Shown here: piece after piece, positions 1 through 6,209 of the stretch | How the letters are laid out: every line of letters begins with the position of its first letter | How positions within the stretch are numbered: the first letter of the stretch is position 1 | Source: an uncultured Gemmatimonadota bacterium | GTDB taxonomy: Bacteria > Gemmatimonadota > Gemmatimonadetes > Longimicrobiales > Gaopeijiaceae | DNA: 9,655 nt | Direction of reading: 5' to 3' | Assembly: GCA_938030915.1 (NCBI GenBank) | Contig: CALHIO010000058.1 | Location: 1-9,655 of the forward strand | Made by a program: the position numbers and the translations under genes | The notes under the pieces: generated by a model | Seen by the model: only the letters and a program-made list of their open reading frames with translations | What the model was told of the DNA's origin: nothing | The model's database searches: none

Positions 1-9
1 CGAGACGTC

Positions 10-38
10 TTGAGAGGCCTCCCAGGGCTAGTTATACT
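10..38 (+). promoter_or_regulatory. sigma-70-type promoter upstream of rpmJ
   Basis: A -35 box TTGAGA (10-15, 5 of 6 consensus) and a -10 box TATACT (33-38, 5 of 6) are separated by exactly 17 bp, the optimal spacing. Transcription would start around 44-46, giving a leader of about 30 nt before the rpmJ GTG at 75. The stretch is more AT-rich than its surroundings. It would be an internal or primary promoter for the alpha-operon genes. No initiation site can be proven from sequence alone, and the end of any upstream gene cannot be identified. Confidence 0.6.
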
Positions 39-74
39 TCCATGCTCTGCTACAAACGGATTTGGAGACGAGAA

Positions 75-191
75 GTGAAGGTCCGAAGCAGCGTAAAACC
101 GATCTGTGAGCACTGCAAAGTGATCCGCCGCAAGGGTGTGGTGCGCATCATCTGTTCACGGAATCCCAAGCATAAGCAGCGACAGGGTTAA
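75..191 (+). CDS. rpmJ: 50S ribosomal protein L36 (zinc-binding form)
   Basis: This encodes a 38-residue very basic protein starting [14 protein letters not shown], the full usual length of bacterial L36, a small component of the large ribosomal subunit. The zinc-ribbon ligands are all present: C11, C14, C27 and H33, so this is the C+ (zinc-dependent) form. The GTG start is set by a GGAG at 64-67, 7 nt upstream, and by the conserved MKVR N-terminus. It ends with TAA 2 nt before rpsM. The position directly before rpsM is the classical arrangement. Confidence 0.96.
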   Translation: MKVRSSVKPICEHCKVIRRKGVVRIICSRNPKHKQRQG

Positions 192-193
192 TC

Positions 194-574
194 ATGGCGC
201 GTATTGCCGGAGTCGATCTTCCGCGGGGTAAGCGGATCGAGATCGCCCTCACGTACATCTTCGGGATCGGCCCAGCGCGGGCGAAGAAGATCCTCGACGC
301 GTGCGGTGTCGACCCTAATCGTCGCACCCAGGATCTGGATGATGACGATGTGAATCGTCTCCGTCGTCAGATCGAGGGGAACTACAAGGTCGAAGGTGCG
401 CTCCGAACCGAGCGTTCCATGAACATCAAGCGGCTGATGGACATCGGCTGCTACCGCGGTCTGCGTCATCGCCGCGGCCTGCCCGTCCGCGGTCAGCGCA
501 CGCACACCAACGCGCGGACGCACAAGGGTAAGAAGCGGGCGATCGCCGGAAAGAAGGCGCCGCCGAAGAAGTAA
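194..574 (+). CDS. rpsM: 30S ribosomal protein S13
   Basis: This 126-residue protein is of normal length and begins [20 protein letters not shown], the hallmark N-terminus of S13. The helix-two-turn-helix region ([15 protein letters not shown], about 20-34) and the conserved signature [16 protein letters not shown] (94-109) are intact. The tail is lysine-rich. S13 sits in the head of the 30S subunit and contacts 16S rRNA, the P-site tRNA and the 50S subunit through intersubunit bridges. AGGG at 184-187 lies 6 nt before the ATG. It is 2 nt from rpmJ and is followed by an unusually long gap before rpsK. Confidence 0.98.
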   Translation: MARIAGVDLPRGKRIEIALTYIFGIGPARAKKILDACGVDPNRRTQDLDDDDVNRLRRQIEGNYKVEGALRTERSMNIKRLMDIGCYRGLRHRRGLPVRGQRTHTNARTHKGKKRAIAGKKAPPKK

Positions 575-671
575 CCACGACGCCGTGAGGTCGTCGGGTG
601 GTCGCAAGGCTTCCCGCGCTCGCGGCTTCTGATTCATACGAAGTCGATCCGCAGGAACAGGACGCATACAC

Positions 672-1055
672 GTGGCCAAGCCAGGAACCAAGAAGCGCAA
701 GAAGGTCGTCGAGGCTGAGGGCGTCGCGCACATCAAAGCGACGTTCAACAACACCGTGATCACGATCACGGACAGCGCCGGCAACACGATCTGCTGGGCG
801 AGCGCCGGCAAGGCCGGGTTCAAGGGTTCGAAGAAGTCGACCCCGTTTGCCGCGACGGTTGCGGGCGAGCAGGTCGGCCGCGAAGCCGCATCGATGGGCG
901 TGAAGCGCGTCGACGTGCGTGTGCAGGGCCCCGGATCCGGGCGAGAGTCCGCGATTCAGGCGCTCGCTGCGGCCGGCCTCTTCATCAAATCCATCCTCGA
1001 CGTCACGCCGCTGCCGCACAACGGCTGCCGGCCGCCGAAGAAGCGCAGGGTTTAA
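672..1055 (+). CDS. rpsK: 30S ribosomal protein S11
   Basis: This 127-residue protein has a basic N-terminus (KKRKK) and the S11 core: [18 protein letters not shown] (about 17-34), [20 protein letters not shown] (about 42-61) and the C-terminal [15 protein letters not shown]117-G118 within HNG is the site that becomes isoaspartate in E. coli S11 (N119 there); I infer the same here. S11 forms part of the 30S platform that holds the mRNA near the E site. The GTG start follows AGGA at 659-662 with a 9-nt spacer. rpsD begins 3 nt after the stop, so the two are probably translationally coupled. Confidence 0.97.
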   Translation: MAKPGTKKRKKVVEAEGVAHIKATFNNTVITITDSAGNTICWASAGKAGFKGSKKSTPFAATVAGEQVGREAASMGVKRVDVRVQGPGSGRESAIQALAAAGLFIKSILDVTPLPHNGCRPPKKRRV

Positions 1056-1058
1056 GTC

Positions 1059-1694
1059 ATGGCTCGCTACACCGGACCCGTCTGCAAGCTCTGCCGCCGC
1101 GAAGGCCAGAAGCTCTTCCTGAAGGGTCAAAAGTGCTACACGGAGAAGTGCCCCATCGAGCGTCGCGCCTACCCGCCGGGTCAGCATGGCCCTGCCCAGG
1201 CTCGTCGCCGCAAGCAGTCGGACTACGCGGTACAGCTTCGTGAGAAGCAGAAGGTCAAGAGGATCTACGGTCTGCCGGAGAAGCAGTTCCGGAGCCTGTT
1301 CGAGTACGCGAACCACATTCCGGGCGTCACGGGTGACAACCTGCTGGTCGCGCTCGAGTCGCGTCTCGACAACATCATCTTCCGGATGGGCTTTGCGCAG
1401 AGCCGCAACCAGGCCCGTCAGATCGTGCGTCACCGTCACGTCGAGGTGAACGGACGCACCGTGGACGTCCCGAGCTTCCGGATGTCCGCGGGCGACGAGA
1501 TCTCCATCCGTACGAAGTCGAAGAACATTCTCCCGATCGAGGTCTCTCTCGAGGCCCGTACGCGGCCCACTCTTCCCGAGTGGCTGGCTCTGGACGAAAA
1601 GGCGCGCGTTGGACGCGTCGTTCGTGTGCCGATGCGCTCGGACATCTCGTTCCCGATCCAGGAGCAGCTGATCGTGGAGCTTTACTCGAAGTAA
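1059..1694 (+). CDS. rpsD: 30S ribosomal protein S4 (four-cysteine zinc form)
   Basis: This is a full-length (211 aa) S4, a primary 16S rRNA-binding protein that nucleates assembly of the 30S body. The N-terminus carries C9, C12, C26 and C31 (CX2CX13CX4C), the zinc-binding arrangement known from Thermus S4 and absent in E. coli S4. The S4 RNA-binding domain follows at about 101-165 (SRLDNIIFRMGFAQSRNQAR, then HVEVNG). In E. coli, S4 represses the alpha operon translationally; nothing here proves or excludes that. AGGG at 1047-1050 lies 8 nt before the ATG. A 61-nt spacer separates it from rpoA. Confidence 0.98.
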   Translation: MARYTGPVCKLCRREGQKLFLKGQKCYTEKCPIERRAYPPGQHGPAQARRRKQSDYAVQLREKQKVKRIYGLPEKQFRSLFEYANHIPGVTGDNLLVALESRLDNIIFRMGFAQSRNQARQIVRHRHVEVNGRTVDVPSFRMSAGDEISIRTKSKNILPIEVSLEARTRPTLPEWLALDEKARVGRVVRVPMRSDISFPIQEQLIVELYSK

Positions 1695-1744
1695 TGCATT
1701 CGCCGTGGCTCTTCATGGGAGCGCAGGGCGTCAACGAAGCATTC

Positions 1745-1750
1745 AGGAGG
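1745..1750 (+). promoter_or_regulatory. Shine-Dalgarno that fixes the rpoA start
   Basis: A perfect AGGAGG lies 5 nt upstream of GTG 1756. It decides between this GTG and the longer in-frame ATG at 1705. It is the strongest ribosome binding site in the window. Confidence 0.85.
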
Positions 1751-1755
1751 GTACT

Positions 1756-2799
1756 GTGGAACTAGATCTGAACGGACTCGTGCTTCCCGAGCGCGTCGAG
1801 CGTGTCGACGCCGCGGATGGTGCGCGGTCGGCTCAGTTCGTGATCGAGCCGCTCGAACGTGGCTTCGGTCACACGCTCGGTAATTCGGTACGTCGGGTTC
1901 TTCTTTCGTCGCTGCGTGGATCGGCCGTCTGGGCGTTCCGCATCGACGGGGTTGTGCACGAGCACCAAACGATCCAGGGCGTTGTGGAAGACGTTCATCA
2001 GGTCATCCAGAACCTGAAATCTCTCGTCGTCACGCTCGACGACGACGTGGATTCGGTCGTGCTGGAACTGCACGTCGACAAGGCCGGTCCGGTGACCGCG
2101 TCGATGATTCAGGCGCCCGCGGGCTCCGAGGTCATGGACGACGACCATCACCTGTTCACGCTCCAGGAGGATCGCTCCCTCAACATGGAGCTGCACGTGA
2201 ACAAGGGCCGCGGCTTCGTGCTCGCGGAGGCGCACCCCATTCCGCGGGGCGCGCCGGTAGACCTGGTCCGGATCGACTCGATCTACAACCCGGTCCGTCG
2301 TGCCAACTTCTCCGTCGAAGAGACGCGTGTCGGTCAGCGCACGGACTTCGATCGCCTGACGTTGCACATCGAGACCGATGGGTCGATCGATCCTGAAGGT
2401 GCGGTGGCGTACGGCGCAGAGCTGGTTCGGAAGCATCTCGAGTACATGCTGTACTTCGGTGAGGGCGGAATTCCGGAGATCGTGCCGCAGGGTGCGTCTC
2501 CGGTTCCGGAGCGCCTGCAGGATCTCTTCGAGCGTCCCATCGAGGATCTCGCCGAGCTCTCCGTGCGTTCCCGGAACTCCCTTCAGAAGGAGAGCATCCG
2601 GACGCTCGGCGATCTCGTTCAGCGGAGCGAGGACTCGATGCTCCAGATCGAGAACTTCGGGAAGAAGTCTCTCAAGGAGATCTCTGATTTCCTCGAGGAG
2701 CACGGGCTTCGCTTCGGCATGAAGCTGGAGCAGGGAGACGATGGCCGCCTCTTCTTCGTGGAAGACGAGGCTGAAGCCGCGGCGGGCGGCGAGGAGTAA
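1756..2799 (+). CDS. rpoA: DNA-directed RNA polymerase subunit alpha
   Basis: This 347-residue protein has the two-domain alpha architecture. The N-terminal dimerisation and assembly domain (about 1-232) includes the [22 protein letters not shown] signature region (31-52) and the [20 protein letters not shown] block (178-197). A short linker leads to the C-terminal domain (about 261-322), with SVRSRNSL and NFGKKSL. R271 and N274 match E. coli R265 and N268, which contact UP-element DNA. An acidic tail of about 25 residues follows. I chose the GTG start because AGGAGG (1745-1750) lies 5 nt upstream and [11 protein letters not shown] resembles the family N-terminus. An in-frame ATG at 1705 would add 17 atypical residues with no ribosome binding site. 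Confidence 0.98.
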   Translation: MELDLNGLVLPERVERVDAADGARSAQFVIEPLERGFGHTLGNSVRRVLLSSLRGSAVWAFRIDGVVHEHQTIQGVVEDVHQVIQNLKSLVVTLDDDVDSVVLELHVDKAGPVTASMIQAPAGSEVMDDDHHLFTLQEDRSLNMELHVNKGRGFVLAEAHPIPRGAPVDLVRIDSIYNPVRRANFSVEETRVGQRTDFDRLTLHIETDGSIDPEGAVAYGAELVRKHLEYMLYFGEGGIPEIVPQGASPVPERLQDLFERPIEDLAELSVRSRNSLQKESIRTLGDLVQRSEDSMLQIENFGKKSLKEISDFLEEHGLRFGMKLEQGDDGRLFFVEDEAEAAAGGEE

Positions 2800-2801
2800 C
2801 G

Positions 2802-3155
2802 GTGCGGCATCGCAAGAAGGGGAGGCAGCTCTCCCGTACCCGGAGTCACCGAAAGGCGACGTTGCGCAACCTCGCGACATCTCTGTTCCGTCACGAGCGT
2901 ATAGAGACGACGACGGCCAAGGCAAAGGAGCTTCGCCCCTACGCAGAGCGCCTCATCACTCTGGCTCGTCGTGGGGACGTTCACGCGCGCAGGCTGGCGG
3001 CGATGAAGATCCAGGACCGCGAGGTGCTCGGGAAGCTTTTCGATGAGATCGCTCCCCGGTACATGGAGCGTCCGGGAGGCTACACCCGCGTGCTCAAACT
3101 CGGGAATCGGAAGGGTGATGCGGCAGAGATGTCGCTTATCGAGCTCGTCCGTTAA
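2802..3155 (+). CDS. rplQ: 50S ribosomal protein L17
   Basis: This 117-residue basic protein starts [19 protein letters not shown] and contains the L17 signature region [21 protein letters not shown] (about 35-55). It is of ordinary length for the short bacterial form. L17 lies near the peptide exit tunnel of the 50S subunit and conventionally ends the alpha operon. The GTG start follows GAGGAG (2791-2796), which lies inside the end of rpoA, so translation of the two genes is tightly linked (2-nt gap). No terminator follows, so transcription should continue into the downstream membrane-protein gene. Confidence 0.97.
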   Translation: MRHRKKGRQLSRTRSHRKATLRNLATSLFRHERIETTTAKAKELRPYAERLITLARRGDVHARRLAAMKIQDREVLGKLFDEIAPRYMERPGGYTRVLKLGNRKGDAAEMSLIELVR

Positions 3156-3204
3156 AATGGCCGCCATCACACGCGTAGACTCTTCCAAAGGAAGGATGAA
3201 GGAC

Positions 3205-3780
3205 ATGTCGGACAACGCTTCGCGACGCGGCGCAGTAGATCTGGGAATGCCGCTGATGATTCTGGCCTTCGCGGTCATCGGTGGCTTCATGTTCTGGCTG
3301 AACGGGCAGGCGTCTGCGGAAAAGCAGGCCCAGGCCGAAGCAGCAGCTGCACTCGCCGCAGCCGAGGAGGAGCGTTCGGCTGCGACCGTCGAGACAGTCG
3401 CCATTGGGGACATCGAGGTCGATCCCACTCCGTTCGTAGGTACCAAGCTTCGGAGTGAGGGGGCGGTGGCCAGCATGCTCGGGACGCAGGGATTCTGGCT
3501 CGCGACGCCGAGTGGAAACCCGTTCCTGGTCTCGTGGTCGGAGGAGCTTCTCGCCGAGGGCGCATCCGTCGCCATGGGTGACACGATCGCAGTCGAGGGC
3601 GTCGTGACCGAAATGCAGCCGCTTACGCTGGTGGAGTGGTCCACGGCGCAGACGATCTCCGAGACCGACCGTATCGTCGCCGAGTTCGCGACGCACTACA
3701 TCGCGGCCGATCGCGTCGACATCATGCGCGGCGAGGGTGGCGGTGACGAAGGTTCCGAGGGTGGGGCCGAGGGCAACTGA
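3205..3780 (+). CDS. single-pass membrane protein with possible OB-like periplasmic domain, function unknown
   Basis: I do not recognise this family. The 191-residue product has a short basic N-terminus (two arginines at 7-8), one hydrophobic segment at about 13-32 ([20 protein letters not shown]), an Ala/Glu/Gln-rich likely helix at about 36-58, and a beta-rich domain at about 60-172. It ends in a Gly/Glu tail (175-191). The pattern [26 protein letters not shown], then [13 protein letters not shown], resembles an OB-type barrel (inference). Charge predicts the C-terminus outside the cytoplasm. The start at 3205 has GGAAGGA (3190-3196) at 8 nt; ATGs at 3196 and 3157 are alternatives with worse spacing. 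It lies 49 nt after rplQ with no terminator and 40 nt before rpmB. Confidence 0.82.
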   Translation: MSDNASRRGAVDLGMPLMILAFAVIGGFMFWLNGQASAEKQAQAEAAAALAAAEEERSAATVETVAIGDIEVDPTPFVGTKLRSEGAVASMLGTQGFWLATPSGNPFLVSWSEELLAEGASVAMGDTIAVEGVVTEMQPLTLVEWSTAQTISETDRIVAEFATHYIAADRVDIMRGEGGGDEGSEGGAEGN

Positions 3781-3820
3781 GCCCGCAACTCAACGATTCG
3801 ACCGAAGCAGGTATAGAGAG

Positions 3821-4033
3821 ATGGCTCGAGTGTGCTATTCGTGTGGCAAGGGCCCCGCAACGGGGAACAACGTCAGCCACGCGCACAACAAGACGCGGCG
3901 CCGGTGGCTGCCCAACCTCCAGACGGTGAAAATCGTCGACGAGAACGGTGATCGGCGTCGGGTGCGCGTGTGCACGCGGTGTATCTCCGCCGGCAAGATC
4001 ACGAAAGCTCCGCCGGTAACGGTGGAGGCCTGA
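3821..4033 (+). CDS. rpmB: 50S ribosomal protein L28 (four-cysteine zinc form)
   Basis: This 70-residue basic protein starts [20 protein letters not shown], the typical L28 N-terminus, and continues with [14 protein letters not shown] and a C-terminal CTRC. Zinc-ribbon ligands C5, C8, C51 and C54 are all present, so this is the C+ form. L28 belongs to the large subunit near the E site. The ATG at 3821 gives the canonical N-terminus; an upstream in-frame ATG at 3737 would overlap the preceding gene and is not credible. AGG at 3809-3811 is only a weak ribosome binding site. L28 is more often found beside rpmG; here it is the last gene of the alpha-operon transcript, just before a strong terminator. 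Confidence 0.96.
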   Translation: MARVCYSCGKGPATGNNVSHAHNKTRRRWLPNLQTVKIVDENGDRRRVRVCTRCISAGKITKAPPVTVEA

Positions 4034-4042
4034 CGGGCGAGA

Positions 4043-4054
4043 CGCCGTACGGCG
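4043..4054. repeat. 12-bp perfect palindrome in the rpmB 3' region
   Basis: CGCCGTACGGCG is self-complementary over all 12 bases. Its CCGTAC half also matches GTACGG at 4069-4074, so an alternative hairpin with a GC-rich loop is possible. It lies between the rpmB stop and the terminator and may form part of the mRNA 3' end. No function is shown. Confidence 0.4.
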
Positions 4055-4085
4055 GCCGCGTGCGCGCGGTACGGGACCGAACATC

Positions 4086-4122
4086 GAGGCCCTCCCGGAT
4101 CTACGGGGGGGCCTCTAGTTTT
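4086..4122 (+). terminator. intrinsic terminator ending the ribosomal operon
   Basis: A 12-bp stem pairs 4086-4097 with 4104-4115, with one T-G wobble and a 6-nt loop (GATCTA), and is followed by TAGTTTT (4116-4122). The stem is very GC-rich. The opposite strand has no T-run after the stem, so it should act only on + strand transcription. It separates the ribosomal genes from the polysaccharide genes. Confidence 0.85.
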
Positions 4123-4125
4123 GGG

Positions 4126-4162
4126 AGTGGCACCTCCGACCTCCGACCCTTCCGTGCCAACT
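4126..4162 (+). promoter_or_regulatory. inverted repeat with internal 7-bp tandem duplication just upstream of the glycosyltransferase ATG
   Basis: TGGCAC (4128-4133) pairs with GTGCCA (4154-4159). The stem can extend by two pairs (AG 4126-4127 with CT 4161-4162) past a bulged A. The 20-nt loop holds CTCCGAC twice in tandem (4134-4147). The structure ends next to ATG 4164 and occupies the place where a Shine-Dalgarno would be; none is visible. It could be an operator or a translational control hairpin, or chance. Confidence 0.35.
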
Positions 4163-4163
4163 C

Positions 4164-5300
4164 ATGAGTCGACCGAAGATCCTGTACGTGATGGGGTCCC
4201 TCGTCGCGAACGACGTGGGTGAGGAGATGGTGACGGTGCTTGGACGGCTGTCACGGTCCAGCTTCGATCCCCGTGTCGTCACGCTCGGTGGACGTGAAGA
4301 GCTGAAGGAGCGGATCGAGGAGATGAAGGTCCGGACCTACTCTCTCGGACTGGTGGGACCGCTCGGGGCGCTCAGAGCCGTGGGCAAGGTGCGAAATCTG
4401 ATCCGCACGACCGGTGTGGATGTCGTGCACGGGTACGGTTCCTGGGGCGGCGCCGTGGCACAGCTCGCCGCCCCGCGGGATGTGGGCGTCGTGCGCTCGG
4501 TCTCGAGACCGCCGAACCACGAAAAGGACCTTCGTGGCCGTATCCTGCGCGCGCTCGAGCGGAGGGCACGAGGACGGCACCGAACGCGCTTCGTCGTCCC
4601 GAACGAAGGCTCCGTAGGACTCGCGGTTCGGGCCTATGCTGCTGCCGAAGGCCACGTCACCGTGCTGCCGACGTCGATCGATGTTGCGGCCATTCGAGAA
4701 CGTGTGAGTCGCCTGACACGAGACGGCGCGCGTCGACTCATGGGGATCGGCGAGGCGGAGACGGTCTTCGTCCTGATGTCCAACTTCGACTCAGGCGGAG
4801 GGATGGATCGAATCCTGACGGGGCTCTCCGTGGCTCGGGTCGAGGACCCGCACATGCGCATCTTCGTTGTCGGGTCCGGTCGGTACGAGGGCTCGACGCG
4901 GTGGAAGGCGGAGGAACTCAACCTCGGGGACTCCGTCGTCTTCCTCGGTCCTGGGGCCGAGTCCGACCCCATCTGGACGGCGGCCGATGTCGCGATCGAT
5001 GCGACGCCCTGGGCGTCGTGGTCCCGCTCTGCACTGATTGCCATTGCGGCCGGCCTCCCCGCGGTGAAGATGCAGGCCGGGGTTGGAGGGTGGTCCGAGG
5101 AACTCGACGAATCGCTGCCGATGATCTCGGGTCAGCCCGAGCCCTTTGCGGGGGACCTCATGCGTCTGGCCGCCGATGGGAGCCTGCGCGAGGACATCCT
5201 CGCCCACGGCGCGAAGGTGTCGGAGGAGGTGGACGTCGGGAACGTGGTCGAGAAGCTCGCCGAGTTGTACGCGTCGGTGATCGTGCGGGGGGACGGTTGA
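4164..5300 (+). CDS. divergent GT-B (GT4-like) glycosyltransferase-family protein
   Basis: This 378-residue protein has the two-Rossmann-domain layout of GT-B glycosyltransferases. The N-terminal domain starts PKILYVMGSL and includes GVDVVHGYGSWGGAVAQLAA (84-103). The C-terminal domain has VFVLMSNFDSGGGMDRIL, MRIFVVGSGR (231-240), a VVFLGPG strand-turn and AADVAIDATPWASWSRSALIAIAAGLPAV. Such enzymes move sugars from nucleotide donors to surface glycans, probably at the inner membrane face. Key GT4 residues look absent: the EX7E glutamates align with A284 and I292, and the usual G-R/K diphosphate-binding loop reads SNFDSGGG. It may be inactive, have a different donor, or be a partner subunit. 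No Shine-Dalgarno is visible. It is the first gene after the ribosomal terminator. Confidence 0.85.
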   Translation: MSRPKILYVMGSLVANDVGEEMVTVLGRLSRSSFDPRVVTLGGREELKERIEEMKVRTYSLGLVGPLGALRAVGKVRNLIRTTGVDVVHGYGSWGGAVAQLAAPRDVGVVRSVSRPPNHEKDLRGRILRALERRARGRHRTRFVVPNEGSVGLAVRAYAAAEGHVTVLPTSIDVAAIRERVSRLTRDGARRLMGIGEAETVFVLMSNFDSGGGMDRILTGLSVARVEDPHMRIFVVGSGRYEGSTRWKAEELNLGDSVVFLGPGAESDPIWTAADVAIDATPWASWSRSALIAIAAGLPAVKMQAGVGGWSEELDESLPMISGQPEPFAGDLMRLAADGSLREDILAHGAKVSEEVDVGNVVEKLAELYASVIVRGDG

Positions 5301-5345
5301 GGGGCGTGGGCCGAAGCTGCGCCTGCGCCTGATTCGCCGCACTCC

Positions 5346-6209
5346 GTGAAGCTGCTCGTGACCGGTGGGGCCGGTCTGCTCGGGTCCGAGTTCGTGCGTG
5401 CCGCCCACCAGCGCGATGGCTGGGATGTCGAGGCACCGTCGCGGACGGAGATGGATATCACCGACGCCAGCGCCTGCGCGCGCGTGGTCGCGGCGGCGTC
5501 TCCCGATTGGGTGATCCACTGCGCCGGGTTCACGAAGGTCGACCCGGCCGAGTCCGAGCCGGACGAGGTGATGCGCGTGAATCGAGACGGCTCCGCGAAT
5601 GTGGCGCGGGCCGCCGTCGCCGCTGGAGCCGGGATCGCTCACATCTCGACCGATTACGTCTTCGACGGGAGCAAGGGACAGCCCTATCTCCCCGAGGATC
5701 CCGTGTCTCCCCTCGGTGCCTATGCGAGGTCGAAGGTGGCTGCCGAGGAGTCGGTGCTCTCGGCGGTGCGGGCGGGCCGCACGCCGTCTCTGATCGTGCG
5801 TACCGGGTGGTTGTACGGGCATGGACGGCGCGACTTCGTGGACCTCGTACTCGATCGTACCTTGGCAGGTGACCCGCTGCGCATCGTAGACGACCAGTGG
5901 GGGCGGCCCACGTGGACCCGCAATGTCGTTCGTGCCGTTCTCGACCTGATCGAGGCGGGGGCGCGTGGCGTCGTGAACGTCAGCGACGGAGGGACGGCGA
6001 CGTGGCACACCTTCGCCACGGCGATCGTGGAGGCGGCCGGACTGGGGCAGTTGCCGCAGGCCGTCTCATCGCGAGACTACGGCGCTCCCGCAGATCGCCC
6101 GCTGTACACGGTCCTCGACTTGGCCGCGACGGAAGGAGAGCTTGGAAGGGAGATGATGCCGTGGCGAGAAGCGCTTCGGGTGTACCTGGACGAACGGAGT
6201 TCGGCGTGA
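5346..6209 (+). CDS. rmlD: dTDP-4-dehydrorhamnose reductase
   Basis: This 287-residue short-chain dehydrogenase/reductase matches RmlD, which reduces dTDP-4-keto-L-rhamnose to dTDP-L-rhamnose with NAD(P)H. Visible motifs are the nucleotide-binding TGGAGLLG (6-13), STDYVFDG (101-108), the catalytic Y126-x3-K130, RTGWLYG (152-158), DDQWGRPTWT (182-191) and RPLYTVLDL (251-259), the last a variant of the RmlD-typical RPxxSxLD. Length is normal. The GTG start is set by homology (MKLLVTGGAG); no Shine-Dalgarno is evident. It begins 45 nt after the glycosyltransferase-like gene and overlaps the next gene by 4 nt (GTGA). The preceding pathway enzyme RmlC is not in the window, so a relative acting on another dTDP-4-ketosugar is possible. 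Confidence 0.92.
   Translation: MKLLVTGGAGLLGSEFVRAAHQRDGWDVEAPSRTEMDITDASACARVVAAASPDWVIHCAGFTKVDPAESEPDEVMRVNRDGSANVARAAVAAGAGIAHISTDYVFDGSKGQPYLPEDPVSPLGAYARSKVAAEESVLSAVRAGRTPSLIVRTGWLYGHGRRDFVDLVLDRTLAGDPLRIVDDQWGRPTWTRNVVRAVLDLIEAGARGVVNVSDGGTATWHTFATAIVEAAGLGQLPQAVSSRDYGAPADRPLYTVLDLAATEGELGREMMPWREALRVYLDERSSA

Noticed and set aside
426..1439. Long reverse-strand open frame of 337 codons
   Set aside because: It lies opposite rpsM, rpsK and rpsD, which are certain. It matches no family I know and is arginine-rich in the way antisense frames of GC-rich genes are.
1693..1742. Palindrome AATGCATT and repeated GCATTC in the rpsD-rpoA spacer
   Set aside because: These are too short to separate from chance, and the rpoA Shine-Dalgarno explains the spacer's functional end.
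1762..2925. Reverse-strand open frame of 387 codons
   Set aside because: It is an antisense shadow of rpoA and rplQ, a by-product of high GC at the third codon position, with no recognisable domain.
3157..3204. Earlier starts (ATG 3157 or 3196) for the membrane protein
   Set aside because: 3157 has no ribosome binding site and 3196 has AGGA only 3 nt upstream. 3205 has GGAAGGA at 8 nt. The choice changes only the N-terminal residues before the TM segment.
4791..6008. Reverse-strand open frame of 405 codons
   Set aside because: It is antisense to the glycosyltransferase-like gene and rmlD, both supported by motifs. Its product is Arg/Pro/His-rich and looks non-coding.
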